Under the pieces are notes generated by a model that was not told the origin of the DNA, made no database searches, and saw only the letters and a program-made list of their open reading frames with translations. A stretch of DNA of 64,000 bases from Roseiarcus sp963732155 (lineage in GTDB: Bacteria; Pseudomonadota; Alphaproteobacteria; Rhizobiales; Beijerinckiaceae), in the NCBI GenBank assembly GCA_963732155.1, contig CAVSYB010000014.1:1-64000 (forward strand), given 5' to 3'. This document shows, piece after piece, positions 42,298 through 50,613 of the stretch. Each line of letters begins with the position of its first letter. Position 1 is the first letter of the stretch. Position numbers and translations under genes: made by a program.

Positions 42298-43965
42298 ATG
42301 GTCGACTATGTCATCGTCGGAGGCGGCCCGGCCGGCTGCGTTCTGGCGCACCGGTTGAGCGAGGACCCGGAAGTCTCGGTGCTGCTGCTGGAAGCCGGCG
42401 GCGGCGACTGGCATCCGTTCTATCATATGCCCGCCGGCTTCGCCAAAATGACCAAGGGCATCGGCTCGTGGGGCTGGCGCACCGTGCCCCAGCGCCACAT
42501 GAACGGCCGCGTCCTGCGCTACACGCAAGCCAAGGTGATCGGCGGCGGCTCGACGATCAACGCGCAGATTTACACGCGCGGCAACGCGCTCGATTACGAC
42601 GCCTGGGCGCAGGAGGAAGGCTGCGAAGGCTGGAGCTACCGCGAGGTGCTCGCCTATTTCAAGCGCGCCGAAGACAATCAGCGCTTCGTCGACGACTACC
42701 ATGCCTATGGCGGCCCGCTCGGCGTCTCGATGCCGATCGCGCCGCTGCCGATCTGCGACGCCTATTTTCGCGCCGCGCAGGAGATGGGCATTCCTTATAA
42801 CGACGACGTCAACGGCGCGCGCCAGGACGGGGTGGGATTCTACCAGCTCACCCAGCGCAAAGCGCGCCGCTCCTCGGCCGCCACCGCCTATCTCGATCCG
42901 GTCCGCAAGCGGCCCAACCTGACGGTGCGCACCGGCGCGATGGCGACGCGCATCGTCGTCGAGAAAGGCCGGGCGGTCGGCGTCGAAATCGCCGGGCGGG
43001 GCGAAGCGCCGACGGTGCTGCGCGCCGAGCGCGAGGTGCTGGTGGCGTCGGGGGCGATCGGCAGCCCCAAGCTGCTGCTGCAGTCGGGGATCGGGCCGGC
43101 CGACCATCTGAAGGCGGTCGGCGTTCCCGTGACGCTCGATCTGCCCGGCGTCGGGGCGAACCTGCAGGATCACCTCGACCTGTTCGTCATCGCCGAATGC
43201 ACCGGCGAGCACACCTACGACAATGTCGCCAAGCTGCATCGCTCGGCCTGGGCGGGCCTGCAATATCTGTTGTTCAGGAACGGGCCGGTCGCCTCCTCGC
43301 TGTTCGAGACCGGCGGCTTCTGGTACGCCGACGAGCATGCGCGCTCGCCCGACGTCCAGTTTCACCTCGGGCTCGGCTCCGGCATCGAGGCGGGCGTGGC
43401 GCGAATGAAAAATCCCGGCGTCACGATCAACTCGGCCTATCTGCGGCCGCGCTCGCGCGGCACGGTGCGCCTCGCCGGCGCCGATCCGCAGGCGGCGCCG
43501 CTGATCGATCCCAATTACTGGTCGGACCCTTACGACCGCCGGATGGGAATCGCCGGCCTGAGGATCGCGCGCGAAATCCTGCGCCAGAAGGCGCTGACGC
43601 CGTTCATCCTCGCCGAGCGCCTGCCCGGCGCGGACAAGGCGAGCGACGACGACCTCTTCGAATACGCCTGCCAGCATGCCAAGACCGACCATCACCCCGT
43701 CGGCACCTGCCGGATGGGGCGTGACGCGGGCGCGGTGGTGACGCCGGACTTACGCGTTCGCGGCCTCGAGGCCCTACGCGTCTGCGACGCCTCGATCATG
43801 CCGAGGATCGTCTCGTCCAACACCAATGCGCCGACCATCATGATCGGCGAAAAGGCCTCCGACCTCGTGCGCGGGCGCGAGCCGCTCCCGGCCGTCCTGC
43901 TGTCGACCAACCGCGCCGGCGCCGGAGCGCCGGTTCCCCCCTTGCGGGGAAATATCGGGCGATGA
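42298..43965 (+). CDS. GMC-family oxidoreductase, choline/alcohol dehydrogenase-like
   Basis: The 555-residue protein has DYVIVGGGPAGCVLAHRLSEDP, KVIGGGSTINAQIYTRGN, the VASGAIGSPKLLLQSGIGP signature, and the catalytic region HHPVGTCRMG with N-terminal-active His, ending RIVSSNTNAPTIMIGEKA. It is a typical soluble choline-dehydrogenase-like enzyme oxidising primary alcohols. It is a second, distinct GMC enzyme in the same operon, of a different subtype from the one at 39996. GGAGAGG precedes the ATG. The stop overlaps the lacI-type gene. Confidence 0.93.
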   Translation: MVDYVIVGGGPAGCVLAHRLSEDPEVSVLLLEAGGGDWHPFYHMPAGFAKMTKGIGSWGWRTVPQRHMNGRVLRYTQAKVIGGGSTINAQIYTRGNALDYDAWAQEEGCEGWSYREVLAYFKRAEDNQRFVDDYHAYGGPLGVSMPIAPLPICDAYFRAAQEMGIPYNDDVNGARQDGVGFYQLTQRKARRSSAATAYLDPVRKRPNLTVRTGAMATRIVVEKGRAVGVEIAGRGEAPTVLRAEREVLVASGAIGSPKLLLQSGIGPADHLKAVGVPVTLDLPGVGANLQDHLDLFVIAECTGEHTYDNVAKLHRSAWAGLQYLLFRNGPVASSLFETGGFWYADEHARSPDVQFHLGLGSGIEAGVARMKNPGVTINSAYLRPRSRGTVRLAGADPQAAPLIDPNYWSDPYDRRMGIAGLRIAREILRQKALTPFILAERLPGADKASDDDLFEYACQHAKTDHHPVGTCRMGRDAGAVVTPDLRVRGLEALRVCDASIMPRIVSSNTNAPTIMIGEKASDLVRGREPLPAVLLSTNRAGAGAPVPPLRGNIGR

Positions 43966-44984
43966 ATTCCCGCGCGACCATCATCGACATCGCCAAACGC
44001 GCCGAAGTCTCCAAGTCGACGGTCTCGCTGGTCATTTCGGGCTCGCCGCTGGTCAAGGCGGAGACCCGGCGGCGGGTGCGGGCGGCGATCGACGAGCTCG
44101 GCTATGTCTACAACCGGGGCGCGGCCAACTTGCGCACCGCGCGCTCCGACCTCATCGGCATGGTGATCAACGATCTGACCAATCCGTTCTTCGCCGAACT
44201 GGCGGTCGGCATCGAGGGGGCGCTGCACGGCTCGGACTACATTCCGGTGGTCGCCAACACCGGCGAGAACCTGGTGCGCCAGGCGCAGGTGTTCCGCACC
44301 ATGCGCGAGCACAACGCGGCGGGCGTCATCCTGTGCCCGGCGGGCGGCACCGACGCGGCGGCGCTGGCGGAGATCGCCTCGGTCGGCATTCCGATCGTGC
44401 TGGCGATGCGCCGCGTGCCCGGCGCGCAGGTCTCGGTGGTCGCGCCCAACAACCGCGACGGCGCCCTGCGCGCCGTCGAGCATCTGGCGCGGCTCGGCCA
44501 CCGCCATCTCGTCTTTCTCGGCGGCGTCGCATCGATGAGCGCCTTCGCCGAGCGCGCCGGCGGGTTCGCCGAAGGGGTGGCGCGCGCCGGCCTGACGCTG
44601 CAACCCGACGCGCTCGTCGAGGCGATTCCGAACAAGGCGGGCGGCGCGGCGGCGATGAACCGCGCGCTGCTGCTGCCGCAGAGGCCGACGGCCGCGCTGT
44701 GCTTCAACGACATCGTGGCGATCGGCGCCGTGCACGCGCTGTCACGGCGCGGACTGAAGGCGGGCGAGGATTTCGCGGTCATCGGCTTCGACGACATCGC
44801 CGAGGCGGCGCAGATGGCGCCGCCGCTGACGACGGTCGCGGTCGACGCCGCCGGCCTCGGCGAACGCGCCGCGCGCATGCTGCTGAGGCAGATCGACAGC
44901 GGCGCGCCGCGGGTGGAGACCTATATCGGCGAGGCGCGCCTCGTCGTGCGGGAGTCGTGCGGGGCGATGCGGGAGAAAGAATAA
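43962..44984 (+). CDS. LacI-family transcriptional repressor
   Basis: The 340-residue protein has the N-terminal LacI HTH (TIIDIAKRAEVSKSTVSLVISGS, about 6-28) with hinge VRAAIDELGYVYNRGAANLRT, then a periplasmic-binding-like effector domain (LIGMVINDLTNPFFAELAVGIE…, VIGFDDIAEAAQMAPPLTTV). It is the last gene of the operon, coupled to the second GMC gene. It is the only LacI protein in the window and the natural ligand for the twin palindromes at 30161 and 30309. The effector is probably the imported sugar or an early product. Confidence 0.93.
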   Translation: MNSRATIIDIAKRAEVSKSTVSLVISGSPLVKAETRRRVRAAIDELGYVYNRGAANLRTARSDLIGMVINDLTNPFFAELAVGIEGALHGSDYIPVVANTGENLVRQAQVFRTMREHNAAGVILCPAGGTDAAALAEIASVGIPIVLAMRRVPGAQVSVVAPNNRDGALRAVEHLARLGHRHLVFLGGVASMSAFAERAGGFAEGVARAGLTLQPDALVEAIPNKAGGAAAMNRALLLPQRPTAALCFNDIVAIGAVHALSRRGLKAGEDFAVIGFDDIAEAAQMAPPLTTVAVDAAGLGERAARMLLRQIDSGAPRVETYIGEARLVVRESCGAMREKE

Positions 44985-44991
44985 GCCGCCG

Positions 44992-45021
44992 CGTCATGGC
45001 TTCGCTCCGCTCGCAATGACG
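44992..45021. terminator. Hairpin behind the lacI-type gene
   Basis: CGTCAT and ATGACG form the outer arms, with an extra GC pair inside after one mismatch. It sits eight bases after the last gene of the operon and resembles a common dispersed hairpin of Rhizobiales, so it may be both repeat and terminator. There is no T-run. Confidence 0.4.
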
Positions 45022-45070
45022 GCTGATGCGCCGCTGTAATCCCGCCGGCCCTCCCGTCGGCGCGCCGCGC

Positions 45071-45502
45071 CTACAGTTTGTCGACGACGTCGATCGCGAA
45101 ATCGACCCGGGTCTGGTCGTGGACGCCATTCTTGAAGAATTTTATCAGGATGGCGAAATGATCCGGGCCGACAAAGCCTTTGTCGGGCTTGTAGGCGTAG
45201 CGGTAGTTCGAATAGACGCCGGCGACCCCGTGCGCCGGCCGCTGCACGACGGCGACGCTGTCGAAACTCATCGTCCTTCCGCCGATCCTTCCTGCGCACG
45301 CCGCATCGCGTTCGACGCGCCAATGGCTGTCGACCCTCGGCACGCCGAGGTCGAAGCGGTAACTGCCTGTGGCGCAAGTCGTCTTCTTCCATTCGCTGAG
45401 CGATTGCGCGAGAGCGCCGACCGGCGCCGACGGCGCGCCGATCGCGATCGAAGCGGCGAGGATCGCGACCCGCGCCGCGAGCTGTGGCGATGTCCCGCTC
45501 AA
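45071..45502 (-). CDS. Secreted hypothetical protein
   Basis: The 143-residue product, read from a TTG at 45502 that overlaps the stop of the repeat protein before it, has a signal peptide (about residues 8-33, cleavage after ALAQ). The mature part has KTTCATGSYRFD and a C-terminal strand pattern YKPDKGFVGPDHFAILI, reminiscent of Ig-like repeats in which a GFxGxDxF turn is conserved. The start is uncertain as no ATG is close. It is probably translated with the two genes upstream. Confidence 0.7.
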   Translation of the reverse strand: MSGTSPQLAARVAILAASIAIGAPSAPVGALAQSLSEWKKTTCATGSYRFDLGVPRVDSHWRVERDAACAGRIGGRTMSFDSVAVVQRPAHGVAGVYSNYRYAYKPDKGFVGPDHFAILIKFFKNGVHDQTRVDFAIDVVDKL

Positions 45503-46830
45503 TGCGCCGCCGTGACGCCGCCGGCCCGCTCGTAGGCGCGCCGCGTGCGTTCCGTCGGGCGCACCGCGAGGCGTTCGGCGAGCAGCGCGCGGGCGAGATT
45601 GGTCCGCCCCGCGCGCTCGGCGGCGGCGATCAGCGTCTGCGTGACGAGGTCGCGCTGGGCGTGGCTGCCGCCGATGCGGATCACCTTGTAGCGCGCCGGC
45701 AGGATCGATTGCACCGCTCGCGCATAGTCGCCCTCGGCGAAGGCGAGCGCGCCGTCGACCAGCCGGCGGCCGACGTCGACGGTGATCTCGCGATTGTCGC
45801 CGACGCCGCAGCGCTGGTAGTCGTCGAGCGAGCGGCGCAGCCGCGCCACCCCTTCGGCGTCGCCGGCGCGCGCCACCGCCAGCGCCAGATGCAAATCGTT
45901 GAACGCCAGCACGTGGTCGTCGACATGGCTCAGCCATTGCGCGGCGAGCGGGCGCCAGCGCGCGCCGACGTCGGCGCCGGCGAGTTCGAGCCGCCACAGC
46001 AGCGCCGAGGCGTCGACCAGATCGAGCAGCGAATCGCCGGCGAGCCGCGGCGCGACGAACCCATCGTAATCAGCGAGAACCTCGTCGAAGCGCCCCTCCT
46101 CGACGAGATAAAGCGCAAGATGCCAGCCGTTGTGCACCGACAGGGCCTGCGCCTTGCTCCACGCCGGCCGCGAGGCCTTGAGAAAGCCGATGCCCTCGGC
46201 CTGCCGGCTCTCGGTCTCCAGGACGTGGGCGACCGCATGCACCGCCCAGGCGTCCTCGGGGTTGCGCGCGATCGCGTCGCGGCCGACCTCCTCGGCGCGG
46301 CGAAGCTCGCCGGCTTCCTCGAGCCCGAACGCATATTGGCCGAGCACGAAGCCGTAGTTCGGATTGGCGCGATCCCAGGCCGGCAGCACGCGCGCCACCG
46401 AATCGCGGATGCTCAGGGAATGGCCGAGATAGAAATAGCTGTCGTGCGCGAAGCGCAGCGCGAGCGCGTCGGTCGGATGGTCGACGAGAATGTCCTCCCA
46501 GACGTCGGTCGCGCCGACGATCCACCCCGCCGCCCAGGCTTTGGCGGCGGCCAGGTGCCGCCGTTCGCGCGACGAGGCGCCGCCGATCGCCGCCTCCGCC
46601 GCGCCGAGCGCCCGGGTCACCGCCGGACTGTCGCCGCGAAAGCCGTTGAGCAGGAACAGCGAGGCGATCGCGCTCGAGCCGAGCGTGAAGGCGGGGTCGC
46701 GGTCGACCGCCTCCTGCAGCACGCCGATCGGGTCGCCCTTCCAGGCCAGATAGTCGTCGACGGCGCGATCGAGCGCGTCGGTCGAGGCGGGCGCGCCGGC
46801 GACCTCGAGTCCCTGCTGGTCCCTCGCCAT
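45499..46830 (-). CDS. TTC38-like tetratricopeptide-repeat protein
   Basis: The 443-residue soluble protein shows the features of the tetratricopeptide repeat protein 38 family: a short N-terminal region, then helical pairs such as RRHLAAAKAWAAGWIVGATDVWEDIL, LRFAHDSYFYLGHSLSIRDSV, EDAWAVHAVAHVLETE and VHNGWHLALYLVEEGRFDEVLADYD. The role of this family is poorly known. It begins four bases after the hydrolase stop; all three genes (hydrolase, repeat protein, secreted protein) run leftwards as one unit. Confidence 0.88.
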   Translation of the reverse strand: MARDQQGLEVAGAPASTDALDRAVDDYLAWKGDPIGVLQEAVDRDPAFTLGSSAIASLFLLNGFRGDSPAVTRALGAAEAAIGGASSRERRHLAAAKAWAAGWIVGATDVWEDILVDHPTDALALRFAHDSYFYLGHSLSIRDSVARVLPAWDRANPNYGFVLGQYAFGLEEAGELRRAEEVGRDAIARNPEDAWAVHAVAHVLETESRQAEGIGFLKASRPAWSKAQALSVHNGWHLALYLVEEGRFDEVLADYDGFVAPRLAGDSLLDLVDASALLWRLELAGADVGARWRPLAAQWLSHVDDHVLAFNDLHLALAVARAGDAEGVARLRRSLDDYQRCGVGDNREITVDVGRRLVDGALAFAEGDYARAVQSILPARYKVIRIGGSHAQRDLVTQTLIAAAERAGRTNLARALLAERLAVRPTERTRRAYERAGGVTAAH

Positions 46831-46833
46831 CGC

Positions 46834-47721
46834 TCACCTCCCTCCGGCGGCTTGGCTCGCCGCCGTCGGCGGCAGCGAGAGAATGAAGCGCTCGATGTCC
46901 CGCGCCGCGAGCGCCGGCCTCTCCCAATGCGGGGCGTGGCCGACGTCCTCGTAATGGGCGGCGACCAGGCCGGGAATCTGATGCGCCAGCGCTTGCTGCG
47001 CCTGCGCGTCGAACACGGCGTCGCGAACGCCCCAGATCGACAGGGTCGGGACATTGATCGGGTGAGCGAGCGCGGTGTCGCCGAGCAGGCCCTCGACGGT
47101 CTTCCGCCAGGCGTCGAGGCCGAGCTTCATGCTTTCGTCGACGAAAATGTCGAGCTGCGCGGCGTCGATCGGCCGGTGCGCCGTGCTGGCCTGGAAACCC
47201 CTCGCGTAGTCGCGGGGGACATGGGTTGCGAATGAGGCGAGATCGCCGCGCATCGCCAGGAGGCCGGGATGGCCGCCCGCGCTCGGGGCGGCGCCGATCA
47301 GGATCAGGCTCGCCAGCAGGTCGGGCCGCGCCTGCGCGACGCGCTGGGCGACGATCGAGCCGAGCGAATGGCCGACGAGATGCGCGGGCGCGACGCCGAG
47401 CGCTTCGATGAAGGCGATCGCGTCGTCGGCGAAGTCGCCGATCGCGTAGGAATCGGCGCGCTCGCTCTCGCCGTGCCCGCGCTGGTCGAGCGCGAACAAT
47501 TGAAACTTCCCGGCAAGCGGCGCGAACAGCAGTTCGAAACTGCGCCAGGAATCGGTCAAGCCGTGCAGCAGGACGATGTGGGGGCCGGCGGCGCCGATCG
47601 TCACATAATGGTGGCGCCGGCCGCTGTTCAGCCGGATTTCGTGATGGATCGGCGAAGCGGCGACGGCGCCGGCCATGCGCGAAGCCTCCATATGCGCGGG
47701 ATCATCGGCTAATGACGCCAT
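46834..47721 (-). CDS. Alpha/beta-fold hydrolase
   Basis: The 295-residue protein has the hydrolase pattern IVLLHGLTDSWRSF (oxyanion region), FALDQRGHGESE, the nucleophile Ser119 in LVGHSLGSIVAQ, a PTLSIWGVRDAVF strand carrying the acid, and the catalytic His in EDVGHAPHWERP. Substrate unknown. Start ATG 47721 gives about 25 extra residues before the fold; ATG 47691 or 47676 are alternatives. It is the first gene of a three-gene leftward unit. Confidence 0.88.
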   Translation of the reverse strand: MASLADDPAHMEASRMAGAVAASPIHHEIRLNSGRRHHYVTIGAAGPHIVLLHGLTDSWRSFELLFAPLAGKFQLFALDQRGHGESERADSYAIGDFADDAIAFIEALGVAPAHLVGHSLGSIVAQRVAQARPDLLASLILIGAAPSAGGHPGLLAMRGDLASFATHVPRDYARGFQASTAHRPIDAAQLDIFVDESMKLGLDAWRKTVEGLLGDTALAHPINVPTLSIWGVRDAVFDAQAQQALAHQIPGLVAAHYEDVGHAPHWERPALAARDIERFILSLPPTAASQAAGGR

Positions 47722-47831
47722 TCAGTCCACCAAAATCCTATTCTGATCGCGCGGGCGACGCAATCGAGCGGAATTGGCGGGCGGCCTCAATAGGAAAGCC
47801 CGCAGGGGTTCCTCGTCGACGGTCAGCTCTT

Positions 47832-47850
47832 GCCGGCCACCGTGGCCGGC
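47832..47850. terminator. GC-rich inverted repeat behind the phosphatase gene
   Basis: GCCGGCCAC and GTGGCCGGC flank a single C. It lies between the end of the PAP2 gene (47916) and the start of the hydrolase gene on the same strand, so a role as a transcription stop is plausible; no T-run is present. Confidence 0.35.
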
Positions 47851-47915
47851 TCGCCTTGGAAGGCATAATTGCGGTCGCCTGGCGTGACGTTTGATTCCGA
47901 CCGCCGGCGACCAAT

Positions 47916-49274
47916 TCACTGGCCCGCCGCGCGCTGCGCCGCCAGGCCCGCCGCCGCGTAGAGGTTGAGGCGGGAATAGACGCCGAACGACGAGCCGTCG
48001 TCGAGAAAGCCGCCGCCGGGCCCCTCGGTTTCGGTCAGGATCCGATCCGCCTGCGCCAACGTCAGCGACGGAAAGGCGGCGGTCAGCAAGTGACCGGCCT
48101 CGGGGGCGAGCTTGCCGACGTCCTCCACCCCGTCGGCGTTCCTGGCGTGGACGACCGGCAGGCCGTAGGTCTGGGTGGTGGCGTAGAAGGCCTCGTTTCG
48201 CGCGGGGTCGTTGAAGCGCCCGGTGTCGTCGCGAGCGCAAACCGCAATGGCGTCCCCGCAGCCTTTCTCGAGCGCCTCGTCGAGTTCGGCGCGGGCCGCC
48301 TTCAGGGCGGCCTGGTAATCCCTGACGACCGGCGCGTTCCTCAGCGGCTGGCCGAGATAGGCCGGATCATTGGCGAGCAGATGCGCGACGTCGTAGGTCG
48401 CCAAAGTCCGCCCGCCGATCACGTCCATCGCATAGTGAGCGCCCACGATGATGCGATCGTTGCCGTATTCGGCGGCCCGGGCGATCATCTGCTGATAGCG
48501 TTCGGGCGCCAGCACCGCCAGGACCAGCGATCCCGCATAGCCGTAGGTGCTGTGGCCGCTCGGAAAGGACGGGCTGTCGATCAGATTCATGATCGGCCCG
48601 CGGTTGTACGTGGCGTTGTCCGAGGGGACGTTGAAGTAGTCGGGTCCGGCGATCGCGGCGACGACCGGTTCGGTCTGGAACGGCCGCGAGTCGCCGTAGG
48701 CGTCGGCGCCGGGGCCGCCGGCGGGGCGCCCGTAGGCTCTGCCGAACACGTCGGGCGCGCCGCCGATCGCCTTCAGGATCGCCGCCGCGTCGCCCGAGAC
48801 CGGCGTTTTTCCGTCGATGGTCAGGTTGGCGAAGAAATATTTGCCGGAGTTGGAGTCCGAACCGGTGGTCGCGCCGGTGTAGGCGATCAGGTCGGCGATC
48901 GCCGGCGATAGGCTGGTGAAATGCTCGCGATCCCGGTAATGGGCGCGCGCCAGATAGGCCGCGCCGAGCGTCGTCCCGAGACCGTCGGCGAGATCGGCGA
49001 GATCGCCGCCGGTGATGAAGGCGTCCTTGAGCGCCTGCTGGCGCTGATCGGCGAAAGGCAGAAGCGTCGTCTGACGCAGAGCCCCGGTCTGGATGCCGGC
49101 CGTCACGGTGAGGTTCGCCGCCAGAGCCGCCTGGCCCGCCGGCGTATTGGCGAGCGCCGCGACGGGCGCCAGCCCGTTCAGGACCGCCATGTTATTGGCG
49201 GTCTGGGCGCCGGCGCCGAGCGGCGCCAGGACGCAAGCGGCGATCAATCCGAATTTCGCGGTGCTGAACATCAT
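47916..49274 (-). CDS. Secreted PAP2-superfamily (class A-like) acid phosphatase
   Basis: The 452-residue product has a signal peptide (about 1-23) and a PAP2 phosphatase domain with PSFPSGHSTYGYAGSL (SGH motif) and NDRIIVGAHYAMDVIGGR (R-x3-G-x-H-x4-D motif). The N-terminal KX6RP motif is not obvious and may be replaced. A C-terminal region of about 150 residues follows. It should hydrolyse phosphomonoesters outside the cytoplasmic membrane, for phosphate scavenging. It is monocistronic; no Pho-box was recognised. Confidence 0.88.
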   Translation of the reverse strand: MMFSTAKFGLIAACVLAPLGAGAQTANNMAVLNGLAPVAALANTPAGQAALAANLTVTAGIQTGALRQTTLLPFADQRQQALKDAFITGGDLADLADGLGTTLGAAYLARAHYRDREHFTSLSPAIADLIAYTGATTGSDSNSGKYFFANLTIDGKTPVSGDAAAILKAIGGAPDVFGRAYGRPAGGPGADAYGDSRPFQTEPVVAAIAGPDYFNVPSDNATYNRGPIMNLIDSPSFPSGHSTYGYAGSLVLAVLAPERYQQMIARAAEYGNDRIIVGAHYAMDVIGGRTLATYDVAHLLANDPAYLGQPLRNAPVVRDYQAALKAARAELDEALEKGCGDAIAVCARDDTGRFNDPARNEAFYATTQTYGLPVVHARNADGVEDVGKLAPEAGHLLTAAFPSLTLAQADRILTETEGPGGGFLDDGSSFGVYSRLNLYAAAGLAAQRAAGQ

Positions 49275-49301
49275 CGCCTCCGAGACTCGCGAAATCCCAG
49301 C

Positions 49302-49406
49302 TTACTCCGCCTTTGCGAACAATTCCCGACGGATCGGCGCGCGTCGGATGTCGTTGGTCCCGGCGCCGATCGTGCAGAGCCTGGCGGCGCGCAACAGGCG
49401 GCCGAG
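49302..49406 (-). pseudogene. C-terminal relic of an acyl-CoA dehydrogenase
   Basis: The minus strand reads LLRAARLCTIGAGTNDIRRAPI and RRELFAKAE, then a stop. This is the invariant ending of acyl-CoA dehydrogenases (…RDA…I.EGTNEI.R..I.R.L). No other part of the enzyme can be found upstream, where the frame turns Pro/Arg-rich, so only about 34 residues survive. The rest of 49275-49628 has no supportable gene. Confidence 0.6.
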
Positions 49407-49628
49407 GCGATCGCCGGCCCATCCGGTCGCCGGCGGCTCCGCCAAGGGAGGCGTGGCCGCGCCAAACGCGCGGGCGCTCCACGGGCGCGTTTCAACACCT
49501 CCCGGCGAGGCTTCGCGCCGACTTTGCGCCGGGGAACGGGGAGACATGATTGAAGGGGCCTGATGACGTCGCCCGATCGCGCGCGGTCGTCGGCGAACAA
49601 TCCTCGAGCAATTGGGTTCGCGGCCTTG

Positions 49629-50036
49629 TCAGGTCTTTTCTTTTTCGCGCGTCGCGCTGCTGCGCAGGAACGCCGCATAGCCGGCCTCGTCCAGCGCCCC
49701 CGCGGCAAGCGCCAGAACGGCGTCGGCGGCGGCCTCTTCGGTCGCCTCGAAGCGATAGCCGTTCATTTCGAGAAACAGCACGCCGACGACAAACCCCGTT
49801 CGCTTGTTTGCGTCGACGAAGGGATGGTTCCCGATGATCGCCGCGGTCAATGCGCCCGCCATCCCGATGAGGTCCGCGCCGGCGTCGTCGGCCGCGATCT
49901 GCCTGGCGCGGGCGAGCGCCGAATTCAGCAAGCCGGCGTCGCGCAGGCCGGCCGCCCCGCCGTGAACGGCGAGCAGCCGTTCATGCAGGACGAGGACGTC
50001 GAGGTGTTCGATCCAGACCGGCTCGGCGCCCGTCAC
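49629..50036 (-). CDS. doc: Doc-type (Fic-fold) toxin
   Basis: The 135-residue protein has the Doc signature HPFVDANKRTGFVVGVLFLEMNG with catalytic His71, and an N-terminal block VWIEHLDVLVLHERLLAVHGG typical of death-on-curing proteins. Doc phosphorylates EF-Tu and stops translation. The GTG at 50036 overlaps the antitoxin stop (GTGA), and that start also gives the usual N-terminus. Length is normal. Confidence 0.92.
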   Translation of the reverse strand: MTGAEPVWIEHLDVLVLHERLLAVHGGAAGLRDAGLLNSALARARQIAADDAGADLIGMAGALTAAIIGNHPFVDANKRTGFVVGVLFLEMNGYRFEATEEAAADAVLALAAGALDEAGYAAFLRSSATREKEKT

Positions 50037-50260
50037 TGCGCCAGAACGCGCAGGGCGTTGCGATAGCGGCGCATGATGTCGCCGGCCTTCTCCATCCTGG
50101 CGGCGAAGGCGGGATCGTAGGGCGTCAGCCGATAGCCGCCGTCCGACGCCTCCACCGCGTAAAGCGCGTCGCCTTTGGCGACGTTCAAGCGGGCGAGCAT
50201 TTCCTTGGGGATGATCACCCCGGTCGAGGTGCCGATCGCGGTGAGCTTCAGGATCGCCAT
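50033..50260 (-). CDS. AbrB/MazE/SpoVT-type antitoxin paired with Doc
   Basis: The 75-residue product has the swapped-hairpin DNA-binding sequence LKLTAIGTSTGVIIPKEMLARLNVAKGDAL and a C-terminal toxin-binding tail. It replaces the Phd protein that partners Doc in phage P1; AbrB-Doc pairs are known in other bacteria. It probably represses its own promoter at the palindrome 50274-50283. An ATG at 50260 with GGGAAT upstream is the only start. Confidence 0.9.
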   Translation of the reverse strand: MAILKLTAIGTSTGVIIPKEMLARLNVAKGDALYAVEASDGGYRLTPYDPAFAARMEKAGDIMRRYRNALRVLAQ

Positions 50261-50273
50261 ACGATTCCCTTTG

Positions 50274-50314
50274 CATACGTATGTTTATTATAATCCCGGC
50301 TCAACCCCGATCAA
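50274..50314 (-). promoter_or_regulatory. Promoter and palindrome of the AbrB-Doc operon
   Basis: On the minus strand TTGATC (50314-50309) and a perfect TATAAT (50292-50287) are 16 bases apart. The palindrome CATACGTATG (50283-50274) follows at the transcription start, where a bound antitoxin would block initiation. Confidence 0.65.
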
Positions 50315-50350
50315 GACGCATTATAATATTCATTATAGCGTTGAAAACGG

Positions 50351-50386
50351 CCGGCGTGCGCCGGCGCGCGCGAATTGTAATATAAT
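50351..50386 (+). promoter_or_regulatory. Candidate ara operon promoter with GC palindrome in the -35 area
   Basis: TATAAT at 50381-50386 matches the -10 consensus but no good -35 lies 17 bases upstream; in its place is CCGGCG-TG-CGCCGG (50351-50364), a perfect inverted repeat. This would fit an activator-dependent or regulated promoter. A second inverted repeat (TATAAT/ATTATA) lies at 50322-50337. Confidence 0.35.
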
Positions 50387-50502
50387 CGGGGAAATGGGGC
50401 GCATCGCGGTTTTTTTATCGTGCGCGCCATGCTAGTTAACGCAGCGCCGCCGATCAACCGTCCGGCCAGGGTGCGGGCGGCGGCGAGAGGGAGGGGAAAC
50501 CT

Positions 50503-50613
50503 ATGCGCGTCAAGGCGTTCATGCTTGCGGAGGCCGCCCTTCCCCCGCGCCGACGCGCCCTCGCGATCCTCCCGGCGATCGCCCTCCCCGCGGGTCGCCC
50601 GTGTTCGCGCTAG
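50503..50613 (+). CDS. Possible 36-codon leader ORF overlapping the araB start
   Basis: An ATG at 50503 stands behind AGAGGGAGGGGAAA, the best ribosome-binding site of the region. The frame MRVKAFMLAEAALPPRRRAL… continues for 36 codons and stops at 50611-50613, 10-12 bases inside araB. The araB start itself (GTG) lacks a visible ribosome-binding site. The short frame may therefore load ribosomes for araB by translational coupling. The peptide has no recognisable domain and no run of codons suggesting attenuation. Confidence 0.45.
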   Translation: MRVKAFMLAEAALPPRRRALAILPAIALPAGRPCSR

